Below the pieces are notes generated by a model, which was not told where the DNA came from, did not search any database, and saw only the letters and a program-made list of their open reading frames with translations. A stretch of DNA of 64,000 nucleotides, from NCBI RefSeq assembly GCF_013167215.1, contig NZ_JABJWY010000007.1, positions 1 to 64,000 of the forward strand, given 5' to 3'. Below, piece after piece: positions 51,900 to 60,374 of this stretch (positions within the stretch are counted from its first letter, which is position 1; every line of letters begins with the position of its first letter). A program made the translations under genes and the position numbers. This DNA is from Sphingobacterium prati (GTDB taxonomy: Bacteria; Bacteroidota; Bacteroidia; Sphingobacteriales; Sphingobacteriaceae).

Positions 51900-53240
51900 C
51901 TATAGGGTGAATTTTGCAAACAGGGGATCAATGTCCTTATTTTCCAGTTCTGGCTTTGCATAGTCAAATGCTTCTGAACCAAGGAGCGTTTTGATATCGG
52001 TGTCAGGATTCTGGTAAAGGATATCGAGCAGTTCAATAAAATCCCGTATCACCTCACGCGGGGTAATGTTTGATGCCGCGCCGATCCTTCCGAATTCTAT
52101 TTTTATAAAATCCAATAGATCTACATCCGTTAATTTACATTCGTAATTGTACAGGCTGGAATGGATGTTAGCTATTTTTTCAGTGAGTACCATCATTTCT
52201 TCACTTGTTAATGGCTGAAGCCGGAGTACTGGAGCACGCATATCCTGCAGGCCCTGCTGTGCAAATTTACCATCTTGCAAACGTGAACGCAGCGCCTCAT
52301 AACTATACATTCCCCTTCGAATATCCTCTACGCATTGGGGAGTACCACTCATAATGATTCCAACATATTGGGCCTTGCCCTGCAGTGCGTCATTATAGAT
52401 AGAAAGGATTTTTTCGTAATTATATTGCCTTGCGATACTATTTGGGATTTTATAGATATTCACCAGTTCGTCCACAAAAACCATCATCCCCTTATAACCT
52501 GCTTGTCGGAAAAAAAAGGCAAACAGTTTCAGGTAATCGTACCAGTCATCATCTGTAATAATTACGTTTACCCCAAGTTCCTGCCGCGCCTCGGTCTTTG
52601 TGTTATACTCTCCGCGGAACCATTTGAGCACTTTTGCCTTAAGATCATCATCACCCTCGATAAATGCCCGGTAATACATGGTGAGCAATTTCGCAAAGTC
52701 AAAACCATGTACCAGTTCCTGCATCGCGTGGATCACAGCAAAAATTTTCTGCTCCACTTTCTGGGTAAAAATAGGGTCTTCCGGGCTAATATTAGCAGTC
52801 TCGGCCGTTTCGGTCTGCAGCGAATCGATCCATTTGTCCAATAGCATGCTCAGTGCGCCGCTTTCAGGCCGTGTCTTTACGCTCAAGTTCTTGATCATTT
52901 CGCGATACGTCGCTAATCCCTGACCATTATTGCCGTGCAGGCGCCGCTCAGGCGATAGATCGGCATCTACCACTACGAAGTTTCGGTCCATCGCATAGTT
53001 CCGAAGGGTTTGCAATAGAAAAGATTTTCCACTTCCATATTTGCCTACGATCATGCGAAAAGAAGCACCGCCCTCACTGACGATTTCCGCATCGTGCAAC
53101 AACGCTTCCATTTCCTTTCTCCTGCCCACCGTTATATAGGGCAATCCTACACGGGGCACAACACCTCCCTTAAGAGCGTTGAGCAGGGTCTGAGCTATAC
53201 GTCGGGGTATTGTAACTGATTTATTATTTTTTTCTGTCAT
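51900..53240 (-). CDS. sngB: Shango-type ATPase, DUF2791/BrxD-like (SngB-like)
   Basis: 446 residues. P-loop ATPase: RIAQTLLNALKGGVVPRVGL start, Walker A GKYGSGKS (66-73), Walker B MMVFVDE (252-258), sensor region GIIMSGTPQCVEDIRRG, and NITPREVIRDFIELLDIL at the end. DUF2791 ATPases occur in type II BREX (BrxD) and in TerB-helicase cassettes. It lies 12 bases after the TerB-N gene and 37 before the helicase. Confidence 0.9.
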   Translation of the reverse strand: MTEKNNKSVTIPRRIAQTLLNALKGGVVPRVGLPYITVGRRKEMEALLHDAEIVSEGGASFRMIVGKYGSGKSFLLQTLRNYAMDRNFVVVDADLSPERRLHGNNGQGLATYREMIKNLSVKTRPESGALSMLLDKWIDSLQTETAETANISPEDPIFTQKVEQKIFAVIHAMQELVHGFDFAKLLTMYYRAFIEGDDDLKAKVLKWFRGEYNTKTEARQELGVNVIITDDDWYDYLKLFAFFFRQAGYKGMMVFVDELVNIYKIPNSIARQYNYEKILSIYNDALQGKAQYVGIIMSGTPQCVEDIRRGMYSYEALRSRLQDGKFAQQGLQDMRAPVLRLQPLTSEEMMVLTEKIANIHSSLYNYECKLTDVDLLDFIKIEFGRIGAASNITPREVIRDFIELLDILYQNPDTDIKTLLGSEAFDYAKPELENKDIDPLFAKFTL

Positions 53241-53252
53241 TTCCTTTTGCTT

Positions 53253-54794
53253 CTATATCATTTTGATAATATAATCTATATAGTCACTGAGTAATGTAGG
53301 TCCATCGCCTTCATCTACAATAACGATATCCTGTATATCCACCATTGTTTTTTCGTTTATGCTATCGGTTATAACACCTATTGGCAAACGGATATTACGG
53401 AGGTAATTTTTCCAGTCACCACTTTTCACAAGTAATTGTAAAAAGCTCACCTCCTGGTCGGAAAAAATCGAATTATTCCGGCAGGGAGTGGGAGGTTCTT
53501 CCGCTATTTCCGGGGTGTCTTTCAACTGATTATCTGTAGGAAGGAGATCTTTTTCAATTTCCTCCTCACTTAGAAGCGCATCCCTGATGATATCGGCATC
53601 GGATCTTATCTTATCCAATTTGGTGAAATCAACGTTTATCTTTGGACGTGCTTCTTCTGCTTTTTCCAGTAGGTACTGATCTATTGCTTTTTGAATGGCA
53701 TTTTCGACTATAGGGTCAGCTATCTTCTTTGCCATGGAGAATTTTAAATGCATGCTGATGCGCAACCTTCTGTCAGTCTCCTGTAGGATAAGTCCAAAAG
53801 GTTCTCCTTTTTTTTGAAATATTTTATCCCTAAAAGTGTCTTTCGACCATAGTCCTCCCTTGCAGTAATATTTTCGCCGTGGCGATATCTGAAAGGAATT
53901 CTCCTTTGGGGCATCTGGCCTATAGAACACAGCGGAGGCAAATATGGGATGTGGAGTCTGTTTTTTCAGCCCTAGACAAAGTTCTTCTATGTGATGAGTA
54001 GTTCTTTGTTCGTAAATAGGGATGGCTGCTTTGATTGTGCGTGCAGCGACAGATGTCACATCATCAGGATATTTTTTGAATAAAGCACCATTTTTTATTT
54101 TGTAGGAAGCAATTAACGATGCCGTATCAAATAAAAGAGTTTCGTTGATGTCCTTATAATCCGATAGTAATGCTGCAAGATCATCTTCCTGTTTTTCTTG
54201 GATGAAAAATTCTCCAACGCGGTTTGTAAGCCTATAATACACAACATAGTCCTGCATCCAAAGATCCAGATATCGGATTACTTTTGGCTGACTGAAGGAA
54301 TATGCATCCTTAAGATTCTTAAGGATATCCAAGCCAATATTGGGATTTTCAATTCCGATCTGCATTAATATTTCATAGATATATACGAATATATAGGACA
54401 GTCCTACATCTGGATATTCTCCACGGCGTATTAATTTTCTGAACGTAAAATAGCTTCTAAGTTGAGCTGTGTTCATGCTCCTATAGACAGGAAAATATTC
54501 AGAAAAAGGAACGATATCCGCATCGTCCTCAAAGTCTACCATAACCAGGGCTTGTTCATAAAACGATTTTTTCCGCAGCACTGACCATGGCTCGTCTTCG
54601 AACATCTGGTTAAGCTGTCTTAGCTCTTGTGGAGCATCATCAATCCCTCTCATCTTTACAGAAGATATTCCTCGTTTTAAGGGCAAGCTGGGTGGAACAT
54701 AATCCCAGTTTTGTACGCTATCTCCTTTGTCAGTTTGATTTTTAGCAACATCGAAGGATATCTTTTGATCGGTATAATATAATTTTCCGTTCAT
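53253..54794 (-). CDS. sngA: TerB-N/TerB-C protein (SngA-like)
   Basis: 513 residues, no signal peptide. The TerB-N domain (about 80-190) is shown by YFPVYRSMNTAQLRSYFTFR, then KLIRRGEYPDVGLSYIFVY and IYEILMQIGIENP. TerB-C (about 430-513) is shown by FSDQEVSFLQLLVKSGDWK and the acidic strand end MVDIQDIVIVDEGDGP. No compact central TerB domain is evident. First gene of the cassette. One 60-base line counts 16 G+C (54061-54120) against 33 in the helicase (50521-50580). Confidence 0.85.
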   Translation of the reverse strand: MNGKLYYTDQKISFDVAKNQTDKGDSVQNWDYVPPSLPLKRGISSVKMRGIDDAPQELRQLNQMFEDEPWSVLRKKSFYEQALVMVDFEDDADIVPFSEYFPVYRSMNTAQLRSYFTFRKLIRRGEYPDVGLSYIFVYIYEILMQIGIENPNIGLDILKNLKDAYSFSQPKVIRYLDLWMQDYVVYYRLTNRVGEFFIQEKQEDDLAALLSDYKDINETLLFDTASLIASYKIKNGALFKKYPDDVTSVAARTIKAAIPIYEQRTTHHIEELCLGLKKQTPHPIFASAVFYRPDAPKENSFQISPRRKYYCKGGLWSKDTFRDKIFQKKGEPFGLILQETDRRLRISMHLKFSMAKKIADPIVENAIQKAIDQYLLEKAEEARPKINVDFTKLDKIRSDADIIRDALLSEEEIEKDLLPTDNQLKDTPEIAEEPPTPCRNNSIFSDQEVSFLQLLVKSGDWKNYLRNIRLPIGVITDSINEKTMVDIQDIVIVDEGDGPTLLSDYIDYIIKMI

Positions 54795-55114
54795 TAAATA
54801 ACTAAAAAATTTAGTGTAAATATAGCTATAATATATTGTTAAGAGGTAGAATAATCAAGTAAATTAATGTCACTTTTCGGAACGAGCTTGCGCACAAAAT
54901 ACATTTATTGTTTATCATGTAGTTGGTCAGTTCTTTTGTATGCTTAACGATCTTTGTGTTCTTGCGATGTCATACCTTTCTGCTGGGTTTACACATACCG
55001 ATAGCGCTTAAGATCGCTCGCAGAGGCAGTAGTATCTATTTTTTGTACATATATCAAACCTTGGTAGTCACGAATTTACTTTACAATATAATATTAGGAT
55101 TATATCTTTGTCCT
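54795..55114. other. 320-base divergent gap
   Basis: Contains the promoter side of the Shango cassette and of the phosphotransferase gene. I see no clear TAnnTTTG element for the cassette. Frames running into the phosphotransferase from 54923 do not look like protein. Confidence 0.4.
55103..55110 (+). promoter_or_regulatory. -7 element of the phosphotransferase gene; decides its start
   Basis: TATCTTTG (TAnnTTTG) ends 4 bases before the ATG at 55115, so the upstream in-frame ATG at 54923 is not the start. The mRNA would have almost no leader. Confidence 0.5.
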
Positions 55115-56128
55115 ATGAAAGCGGTTTTCCCTGCAACTTATTCTACCCTTTGCCCAATTGCGCTATCCTCGGTGGTCTCAGAAAAATACGGAGTAAGCGA
55201 CGTTCAATGTAAACTCCTGGTGCGAGGAGTAGGCGATACCTATTTGGTTCAATCATCTGACACCCGCTTTATACTTCGGGTTTATCGTTCTTCTCATCGA
55301 AGTTTGCCGCAAATAAAAGAGGAAGTGGAATTGCTTTTGGCGTTGAAACAGGCGAACGTATCCGTGTCTTATCCCATTTTGGATATTTTCGGAAACGCTA
55401 TTCAGCAGTTTGAAGCGGTTGAAGGGGAAAGGCATGCGGTGCTATTGAGCTATGCACCCGGTAATACAGTAAAGCTGCTGAATGAAAACCAACTTCACAT
55501 CTTAGGCCATGAAATGGCGCGCTTTCATAATATATCATCAGAAATCAGGCTGGGAGAAGAGCGGTGGAATTTTGATCTCAAAACAACCCTTTTTAAGCCC
55601 CTCGAAATGTTGAAACCCGTTTTTGCAGAGGATCCAGAAGGACATGCCTGGCTTTTGCAGGCAGCGCAACAGGTAGAGAATAAACTGTCTCAACTAAATA
55701 CATTTCACTTCTCAAAAGGCTATTGTCACTTTGACTTCCTTCCCAAAAACTTTCATTTTGAAGGTAATTCGATTACCTTTTTTGACTTTGATTTTATGGG
55801 CTATGGCTGGCTGGTGAATGATATCATGTCCTTTTGGCAACACCTTATGCTGGAAGTATACACTGGAAGGATGACGCAGCAGGCGGCCAATGATGCCTAT
55901 GCCATTTTTCTTGATGGATATCGCGCAAACCGTCCTATAAGTGAACAGGAATTGGTTGTCGTACCTTACCTCTCTCTGGGATTCTGGCTTTTCTATATGG
56001 GCTTTCATACTACCCACGATCAATTCTATGCTTTTAGCCAGTCTTCCCAAGTAAAGGCGTATACCGGACTTTTAAAACATTTGGTAGCTACTTATTGGGA
56101 TAAGCCAGACCGAAGTTTGCACAAGTAG
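55115..56128 (+). CDS. APH-family phosphotransferase
   Basis: 337 residues. Kinase-like fold of the aminoglycoside phosphotransferase / homoserine kinase II / choline kinase superfamily. N-lobe RGVGDTYLVQSSDTRFILRV; catalytic loop YCHFDFLPKNF (His-x-Asp with Asn six residues on) near residue 209; metal-binding ITFFDFDFMGYGWLVNDI. Such enzymes phosphorylate a small hydroxyl compound or drug with ATP. The substrate is unknown; the YGWLVNDI text suggests the homoserine kinase-like subgroup. Divergent from the Shango cassette. Confidence 0.88.
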   Translation: MKAVFPATYSTLCPIALSSVVSEKYGVSDVQCKLLVRGVGDTYLVQSSDTRFILRVYRSSHRSLPQIKEEVELLLALKQANVSVSYPILDIFGNAIQQFEAVEGERHAVLLSYAPGNTVKLLNENQLHILGHEMARFHNISSEIRLGEERWNFDLKTTLFKPLEMLKPVFAEDPEGHAWLLQAAQQVENKLSQLNTFHFSKGYCHFDFLPKNFHFEGNSITFFDFDFMGYGWLVNDIMSFWQHLMLEVYTGRMTQQAANDAYAIFLDGYRANRPISEQELVVVPYLSLGFWLFYMGFHTTHDQFYAFSQSSQVKAYTGLLKHLVATYWDKPDRSLHK

Positions 56129-56399
56129 CTTACAATTTTTTTTCTGTAAACTGACTATGCTGATTCCAATTACTTGTACAGGGCGGGAAATTCTTTGAAC
56201 ACTTCTTTGACTTTGTCCAGGCTTTAAATCATATCTTTTTATAATATTTGTGCTACTGTCCGTATGTGAAATCGAAGCATTAAATATCGGGACACACTCC
56301 GGTGTTCAGCTGGCTCCAAAACCATTGTTTGCCCGATAAGTATGTGTTATTGAGAAAGCTTAAAGAACAACATGTTTTGCTAAAAGTATAGAATAGTTT

Positions 56400-56846
56400 T
56401 CATATAGTATCTAGCTGTATAGAATTCTGCTTTTGTTTGGTGTGGTCGTAGGCCTTGTTCAGGAGGTAACACGCGTAGCCTAGGTCTTGTTTATTCTGAA
56501 GGTAAAAACTTATCCATCCTGAATTTTTAAATAGATGATGGTCCTTAATTTTTCCTTCAGTCATTAGCGATTGTTTTAGTTCTTTATTTAATAAGATGTC
56601 CAATAAGCCATTGCTATGTACATGTGCAAACTCTTTTCCCATATAATTAAACTCAGTCCCACCATATTTATGTATTCCAACCGTAGTTCCAGGCATTTGT
56701 GTCACATTTTCTTCCAGATCGTCGATCCAATCCAATAGCTCAGGCTTGGTAAAAAACATCCAGAATCTCATGAGACTATCAAATATAATGGCGAATAAAG
56801 GGATATCCTTTAAAAAGCCGACTCTATTTACTACAAAAGAAAACAT
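56400..56846 (-). CDS. luciferase-domain protein (DUF5519-like)
   Basis: 148 residues. The text PGTTVGIHKYGGTEFNYMGK, then FAHVHSNGLLDILLNKELKQ and HHLFKNSGWISFYLQNKQD matches the small luciferase-domain family, named after dinoflagellate-type luciferase fragments; no light emission is implied. A hydrophobic N-terminus (FLKDIPLFAIIFDSL) may associate with membrane. It starts 3 bases after the SRPBCC membrane protein gene, so the two are co-translated or coupled. Confidence 0.6.
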   Translation of the reverse strand: MFSFVVNRVGFLKDIPLFAIIFDSLMRFWMFFTKPELLDWIDDLEENVTQMPGTTVGIHKYGGTEFNYMGKEFAHVHSNGLLDILLNKELKQSLMTEGKIKDHHLFKNSGWISFYLQNKQDLGYACYLLNKAYDHTKQKQNSIQLDTI

Positions 56847-56849
56847 AGG

Positions 56850-57776
56850 CTATCTTTCGCTTAATAATTTAATATGCTCCATGACTCTAAAATGGACATT
56901 TCTGGTGATACTTTCTGCCCAAAGATCATAGTACCAGGTAGGGAACACATGGAGGTTATACCAACTGTTTCCAATAAGAGTGGTGGTACCATTTCCATTA
57001 TCCTTCAATATAAATTGACCTCTTTTAATATCAATGTGGCCCATAATTTCAGGGTCTTTGGGTTGATCAACGATATCAAAAATTAGGTTTTTATTGACAT
57101 CAAATTTTACAATCTTCTCATCGAAGATATACCCATTGCTAAAAATACATTTTCGGTTTGCACCCAGTTTATGCTCGCTTACCGTAGTCGCCATAGGGCT
57201 CGGCATCCCAATTTTAAAGAGCCAATAGTTTTCCTTCTGGGATATCGGATCAAAGGCGACCACGTGTTGCCATACCTCTGCGGTACTCGCATGAATTAAG
57301 ATTTCATCAGAAACCATATTTTCATGATAATGGTCGCTCAAGGAGTCAACAATAAAAATCCCCAGTAATAGGCTCCCAATGCTTATATTCAATTTTTGAT
57401 TTCTCTTTTTAAACATTGCCCTTCCAATAAAGGCCCCGGAGATGATAAAGCCAAAAATAAGGGGCGAAACAATTAGGAGACAAATAAAGCCCTCACCTAA
57501 GAAGAAAAAACTCATTAAAATGGCGATAAGACCATTCAGGATAGAATATCCAGTTATTTGTTTTCCCCTTATTTCTATATCTTTCCAAAACCAAGCCGTG
57601 ATAATACCCATTAACATTGGAATAATTACAAACTCTGAAAAGACAAGTATACCTGTATCCTTAGGCGCCAATGAGGACTGGATGCCGATGACGAGGAAAG
57701 CGAAAATATTGGCTATCAAAATTCCTTGAAGTATTTTGGAATTTAGTACTTTAAATAACTTTTTATTCAAACTCAT
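56850..57776 (-). CDS. membrane protein with C-terminal SRPBCC domain
   Basis: 308 residues. Five membrane helices lie in about 1-150 (ILIANIFAFLVIGIQSSL, FVIIPMLMGIITAWFW, LNGLIAILMSFFFLGEGF, FGFIISGAFIGRAMF, IGSLLLGIFIVDSL). Residues about 160-308 form an SRPBCC (Bet v1-like) domain starting at ILIHASTAEVWQHVVAFDP, a hydrophobic-ligand binding fold. The combination is seen in uncharacterised Bacteroidota proteins. Forms an operon with the luciferase-domain gene. Confidence 0.78.
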   Translation of the reverse strand: MSLNKKLFKVLNSKILQGILIANIFAFLVIGIQSSLAPKDTGILVFSEFVIIPMLMGIITAWFWKDIEIRGKQITGYSILNGLIAILMSFFFLGEGFICLLIVSPLIFGFIISGAFIGRAMFKKRNQKLNISIGSLLLGIFIVDSLSDHYHENMVSDEILIHASTAEVWQHVVAFDPISQKENYWLFKIGMPSPMATTVSEHKLGANRKCIFSNGYIFDEKIVKFDVNKNLIFDIVDQPKDPEIMGHIDIKRGQFILKDNGNGTTTLIGNSWYNLHVFPTWYYDLWAESITRNVHFRVMEHIKLLSER

Positions 57777-57874
57777 CGTATTTGATCGTTTATTGTGGTA
57801 TACTTTAAATGTAATTCACTAATAAGAATTTCAATAAATGACTGGGTAAGCATTCCGAATCAATTGGCTTTAAT

Positions 57875-58507
57875 TTAGTCCTGTCTTTTCGCAGATTCAT
57901 CAATCAGTTTCATGAGATGATCGACAGTTTTAGCTACTTCATCTTTCTGCACGACTAATGTTTTTTTTTCTAGACCCGGAGGAAGAGAAATTTTGCCATT
58001 AAATTCCGGAAGAAACAAATTAATTTTTTCCTGATCCATTTTATTGAAATTAAAAAAAGTCCATTTTTTGGTTTCGTCCTCTTTTAATGCTAATAAGTTA
58101 GCTGAAGTGATCGCCATTTTGTCTTTTTCAGGCATGGACATTACCAATACTTGAGGAATAAAGCAATACGCTATCCCATCAATTTTTGAGACATCCATAT
58201 CGACATAATTGATCATGGAATCAATTTTAACCCCGTATTTTATAAGAGAAGAATAGAGTTCCTTGGTCAGTTTTGTTGCCTGATCTATCCCCCCCATGCT
58301 TTCAATTATTCGTGGCGATGTTTGACTTAGAATACCTTCGATATCTCCCGAAATAGATGCTTTTGTCATGATAGACAGTGCTTCCCTGAGCTGTGGATCT
58401 TTTTGCGCAGAGCTTGTATTATAAAAAATAGTTAATAGCGTAATTAATAAAAATACCCTTTTTCGTTTGATATATTTAAACTGGTTTAACCAATTGTTAC
58501 TTTGCAT
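57875..58507 (-). CDS. hypothetical secreted protein
   Basis: 210 residues. A basic N-terminus then a signal peptide (VFLLITLLTIFYNTSSAQ). The mature chain is alpha-beta (LREALSIMTKASISGDIEGI, then IDSMINYVDMDVSKIDGIAY, KKWTFFNFNKMDQEKINLFL). The layout resembles NTF2-like/DUF3887 folds, in which a small domain follows a start helix, but no motif is decisive. Upstream of the SRPBCC gene by 98 bases on the same strand. Confidence 0.65.
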   Translation of the reverse strand: MQSNNWLNQFKYIKRKRVFLLITLLTIFYNTSSAQKDPQLREALSIMTKASISGDIEGILSQTSPRIIESMGGIDQATKLTKELYSSLIKYGVKIDSMINYVDMDVSKIDGIAYCFIPQVLVMSMPEKDKMAITSANLLALKEDETKKWTFFNFNKMDQEKINLFLPEFNGKISLPPGLEKKTLVVQKDEVAKTVDHLMKLIDESAKRQD

Positions 58508-58676
58508 AATGGAAAGAGGTTAATTTCCATTGAATTTACAGGTTTTTATTTACAAATCAAATTTAGATAAGTGTCTCCGTATTCCACACATAATAGCGTG
58601 CTTATTCGGAGACCGGAAACTTTAAATATAATCTTTGCTAATCTTCGAGGCCGGGAAGATTCTTTATTATAAATCG

Positions 58677-58684
58677 TATATTTG
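58677..58684 (+). promoter_or_regulatory. -7 element of the leader peptide / EamA transcript
   Basis: TATATTTG (TAnnTTTG), 17 bases before the leader ATG at 58702. No clear TTG at -33. Confidence 0.5.
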
Positions 58685-58701
58685 CAGCTTATAAATGTAC
58701 T

Positions 58702-58740
58702 ATGAACAGAACAAGCTGTCTTCCTCCTCCTAGAAAATAA
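58702..58740 (+). CDS. leader peptide candidate with Pro-Pro-Pro
   Basis: Twelve codons read MNRTSCLPPPRK, followed by TAA, 115 bases before the exporter start. Three prolines in a row slow ribosomes that lack EF-P help. A short stalling peptide between a promoter and an exporter gene is the layout of attenuation leaders of drug or amino-acid exporters. No terminator was found by eye between it and the exporter, although GCGCTTTTTTT occurs at 58795-58805. Confidence 0.45.
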   Translation: MNRTSCLPPPRK

Positions 58741-58855
58741 TGAATATCTATTATGGTGTAATCCTTGCCACATGAGTAGGTTGGCTTTGGTGTGCGCTTT
58801 TTTTAAAGTAAATAATCATTAATTTTTTAAGATCCTCTAGGATTAGATAACTTGT

Positions 58856-59725
58856 ATGAAAAAATTATATTTAATGCTGCATTTAGCAGTATTTCTTGCT
58901 GGCTTTACCGGTGTATTCGGTAAAATGATCTCCTTAAATGAAATTCCACTTGTCTGGTATCGGGTACTATTTTCTTCCATTATATTATGTATCGGCCTTA
59001 AACTTTACAATGTCAAAAAATTATCGTCTTTTAAAGAAATTTTTGACATCTCAAAAATCGGCCTGTTGATTACAGTACACTGGATATTTTTCTATGCCAG
59101 TATTAAATATTCAAACATATCCATCGGTGTGGTCTGTTTTTGCCTTACCAGCTTTTTTACGGCAATATTTGAACCGCTGATCAACAAAAAGAAGTTCAGC
59201 CCGGTCCAGCTTTTATTGAGCGCAATGACACTTATCGGAATAAGCTTTATTTTTCATTTTGACTCATCCTATCAGCTGGGGATTGCATTTGGTGTTGCCT
59301 CGGCTGCATTTGCCGCCCTGTATACTATTTTCAATGAAAGGCTGGTTAGATCATATGACGCAAAGCTGATCAATTATTATCAGATGATGGGAGGAACAAT
59401 AGGCCTGGGAATTATCCTGCCTATGTTTTACTACCTAAATCCCGAACAGAGATTTATTCCAACAGCGACTGATACTGTATATCTTATCTTGCTGGCTCTT
59501 TTTTGTACGGTGGCATTATACGTCATGGTGGCAGAGGTACTAAAAAAACTGTCTGCGTTTACCGTTAATCTAACTTATAATTTGGAACCTATCTATTCGA
59601 TCATAATTGCTTTCCTTTTTTTCAATGAAGGTAAAGAAGTAAATTTTAGTTTTTATATAGGTTTAATTTTTGTGCTTCTTTCGGTTGTCTTACAGTCAGT
59701 TATATCGTTAAAACAACGTCTATAG
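58856..59725 (+). CDS. EamA-family exporter (DMT superfamily)
   Basis: 289 residues with ten membrane helices in two EamA repeats (about 5-135 and 145-285). Typical text: NEIPLVWYRVLFSSIILCIG, KYSNISIGVVCFCLTSFFTA, IFEPLINKKKF, TIFNERLVR and YNLEPIYSIIIAFLFF. EamA proteins of this type export amino acids or other small metabolites; the substrate is unknown. Preceded by a promoter and a leader peptide candidate, and followed by a strong terminator at 59734-59770. Confidence 0.92.
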   Translation: MKKLYLMLHLAVFLAGFTGVFGKMISLNEIPLVWYRVLFSSIILCIGLKLYNVKKLSSFKEIFDISKIGLLITVHWIFFYASIKYSNISIGVVCFCLTSFFTAIFEPLINKKKFSPVQLLLSAMTLIGISFIFHFDSSYQLGIAFGVASAAFAALYTIFNERLVRSYDAKLINYYQMMGGTIGLGIILPMFYYLNPEQRFIPTATDTVYLILLALFCTVALYVMVAEVLKKLSAFTVNLTYNLEPIYSIIIAFLFFNEGKEVNFSFYIGLIFVLLSVVLQSVISLKQRL

Positions 59726-59733
59726 CAAGCTAA

Positions 59734-59772
59734 AAAAGGATTTGTTCATTCCTTATGGACAAATCCTTTTAA
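59734..59772 (+). terminator. terminator of the EamA exporter gene
   Basis: AAAAGGATTTGT (59734-59745) pairs perfectly with ACAAATCCTTTT (59759-59770), 9 bases past the stop. Confidence 0.85.
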
Positions 59773-59847
59773 TAGAGAGAAAAACAAAACTTCAGCAGGT
59801 ACTACGCCTATAATTGTTTCTAATACGAAAAATAAGACGATTGCTTT

Positions 59848-59885
59848 TGCTGGCTTGATTTTACACCTGTCAAGCCAGCATTTTT
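59848..59885 (+). terminator. second terminator hairpin, no gene
   Basis: TGCTGGCTTG (59848-59857) pairs perfectly with CAAGCCAGCA (59871-59880), then TTTTT. No gene precedes it directly, so it may be left from a deleted gene. Confidence 0.75.
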
Positions 59886-59930
59886 CGAAACCCATTATCC
59901 CTTCATAAGCATCATAACTATATACATCAG

Positions 59931-59953
59931 GGCTGGATCATTCAGCCTTTTTT
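59931..59953 (+). terminator. third terminator hairpin, no gene
   Basis: GGCTG (59931-59935) with CAGCC (59943-59947), then a run of seven T. It stands before repeat copy 59971-60013 in the same way the Rpn terminator stands before copy 61410-61452. Confidence 0.6.
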
Positions 59954-59970
59954 ATGCTAGAAATCCTATC

Positions 59971-60013
59971 TTTTAGCCCTATGTTGTACAATCCCTTTGA
60001 ATAAGTGACCAAA
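59971..60013 (+). repeat. 43-base direct repeat, copy 1 (upstream of Rpn gene)
   Basis: Matches 61410-61452 at 33 of 43 positions, including GCCCTA, TGTA, CTTTGAA and GACC/CACCAAA. Each copy lies about 20 bases after a terminator hairpin with a CCTTTTTTAT end. Confidence 0.55.
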
Positions 60014-60292
60014 TGATCTGCTTAAAAATTTCTTCAATTTCCGAAGAAAACTGATGGACTTCTAGTGCTTCGCTCAGGGGAACCGGTGTTTCGATTTCAT
60101 GTACTTATCGGTGATATCGTAGTTGCTCTCGTATAAAGTATATCGTTAGTGCAAGCCCCGTTGCCTTGTCCCTGTTAGCAGTACCCCTTTTTGCATCATG
60201 CCGTGAAAGGCTGGAAAAATAAAGTACAATAAATGAGTAGTATGGATATGACCTTCTTGATCGGAGGCGTTGTTTTAATTCATACACATACT

Positions 60293-60329
60293 AATATTGT
60301 AATACTAAAAATATTAGTATTACAATATT
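60293..60329. promoter_or_regulatory. 14-base perfect inverted repeat before the Rpn gene
   Basis: AATATTGTAATACT (60293-60306), nine bases, AGTATTACAATATT (60316-60329). It covers the -33 region of the promoter with TATATTTG at 60338-60345. It is a candidate operator, or the base of a stem at the transcript start. Confidence 0.7.
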
Positions 60330-60374
60330 TAATTACTTATATTTGAATTGTTAACCAATTTAAAACAATGCATT

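Noticed and set aside
49601-54794. Type II BREX (BrxD plus BrxHII) reading of the cassette
   Set aside because: The ATPase and helicase fit, but pglX/pglZ-type methylase and phosphatase genes are absent, and the TerB-N/TerB-C gene points to Shango.
58546-58773. 75-codon minus-strand frame before the EamA gene
   Set aside because: It runs antisense through the promoter and leader peptide, with no family similarity.
60105-60287. 60-codon minus-strand frame upstream of the Rpn gene
   Set aside because: Its Arg/Lys-rich text looks like the antisense of repetitive spacer, and no promoter or domain was seen.
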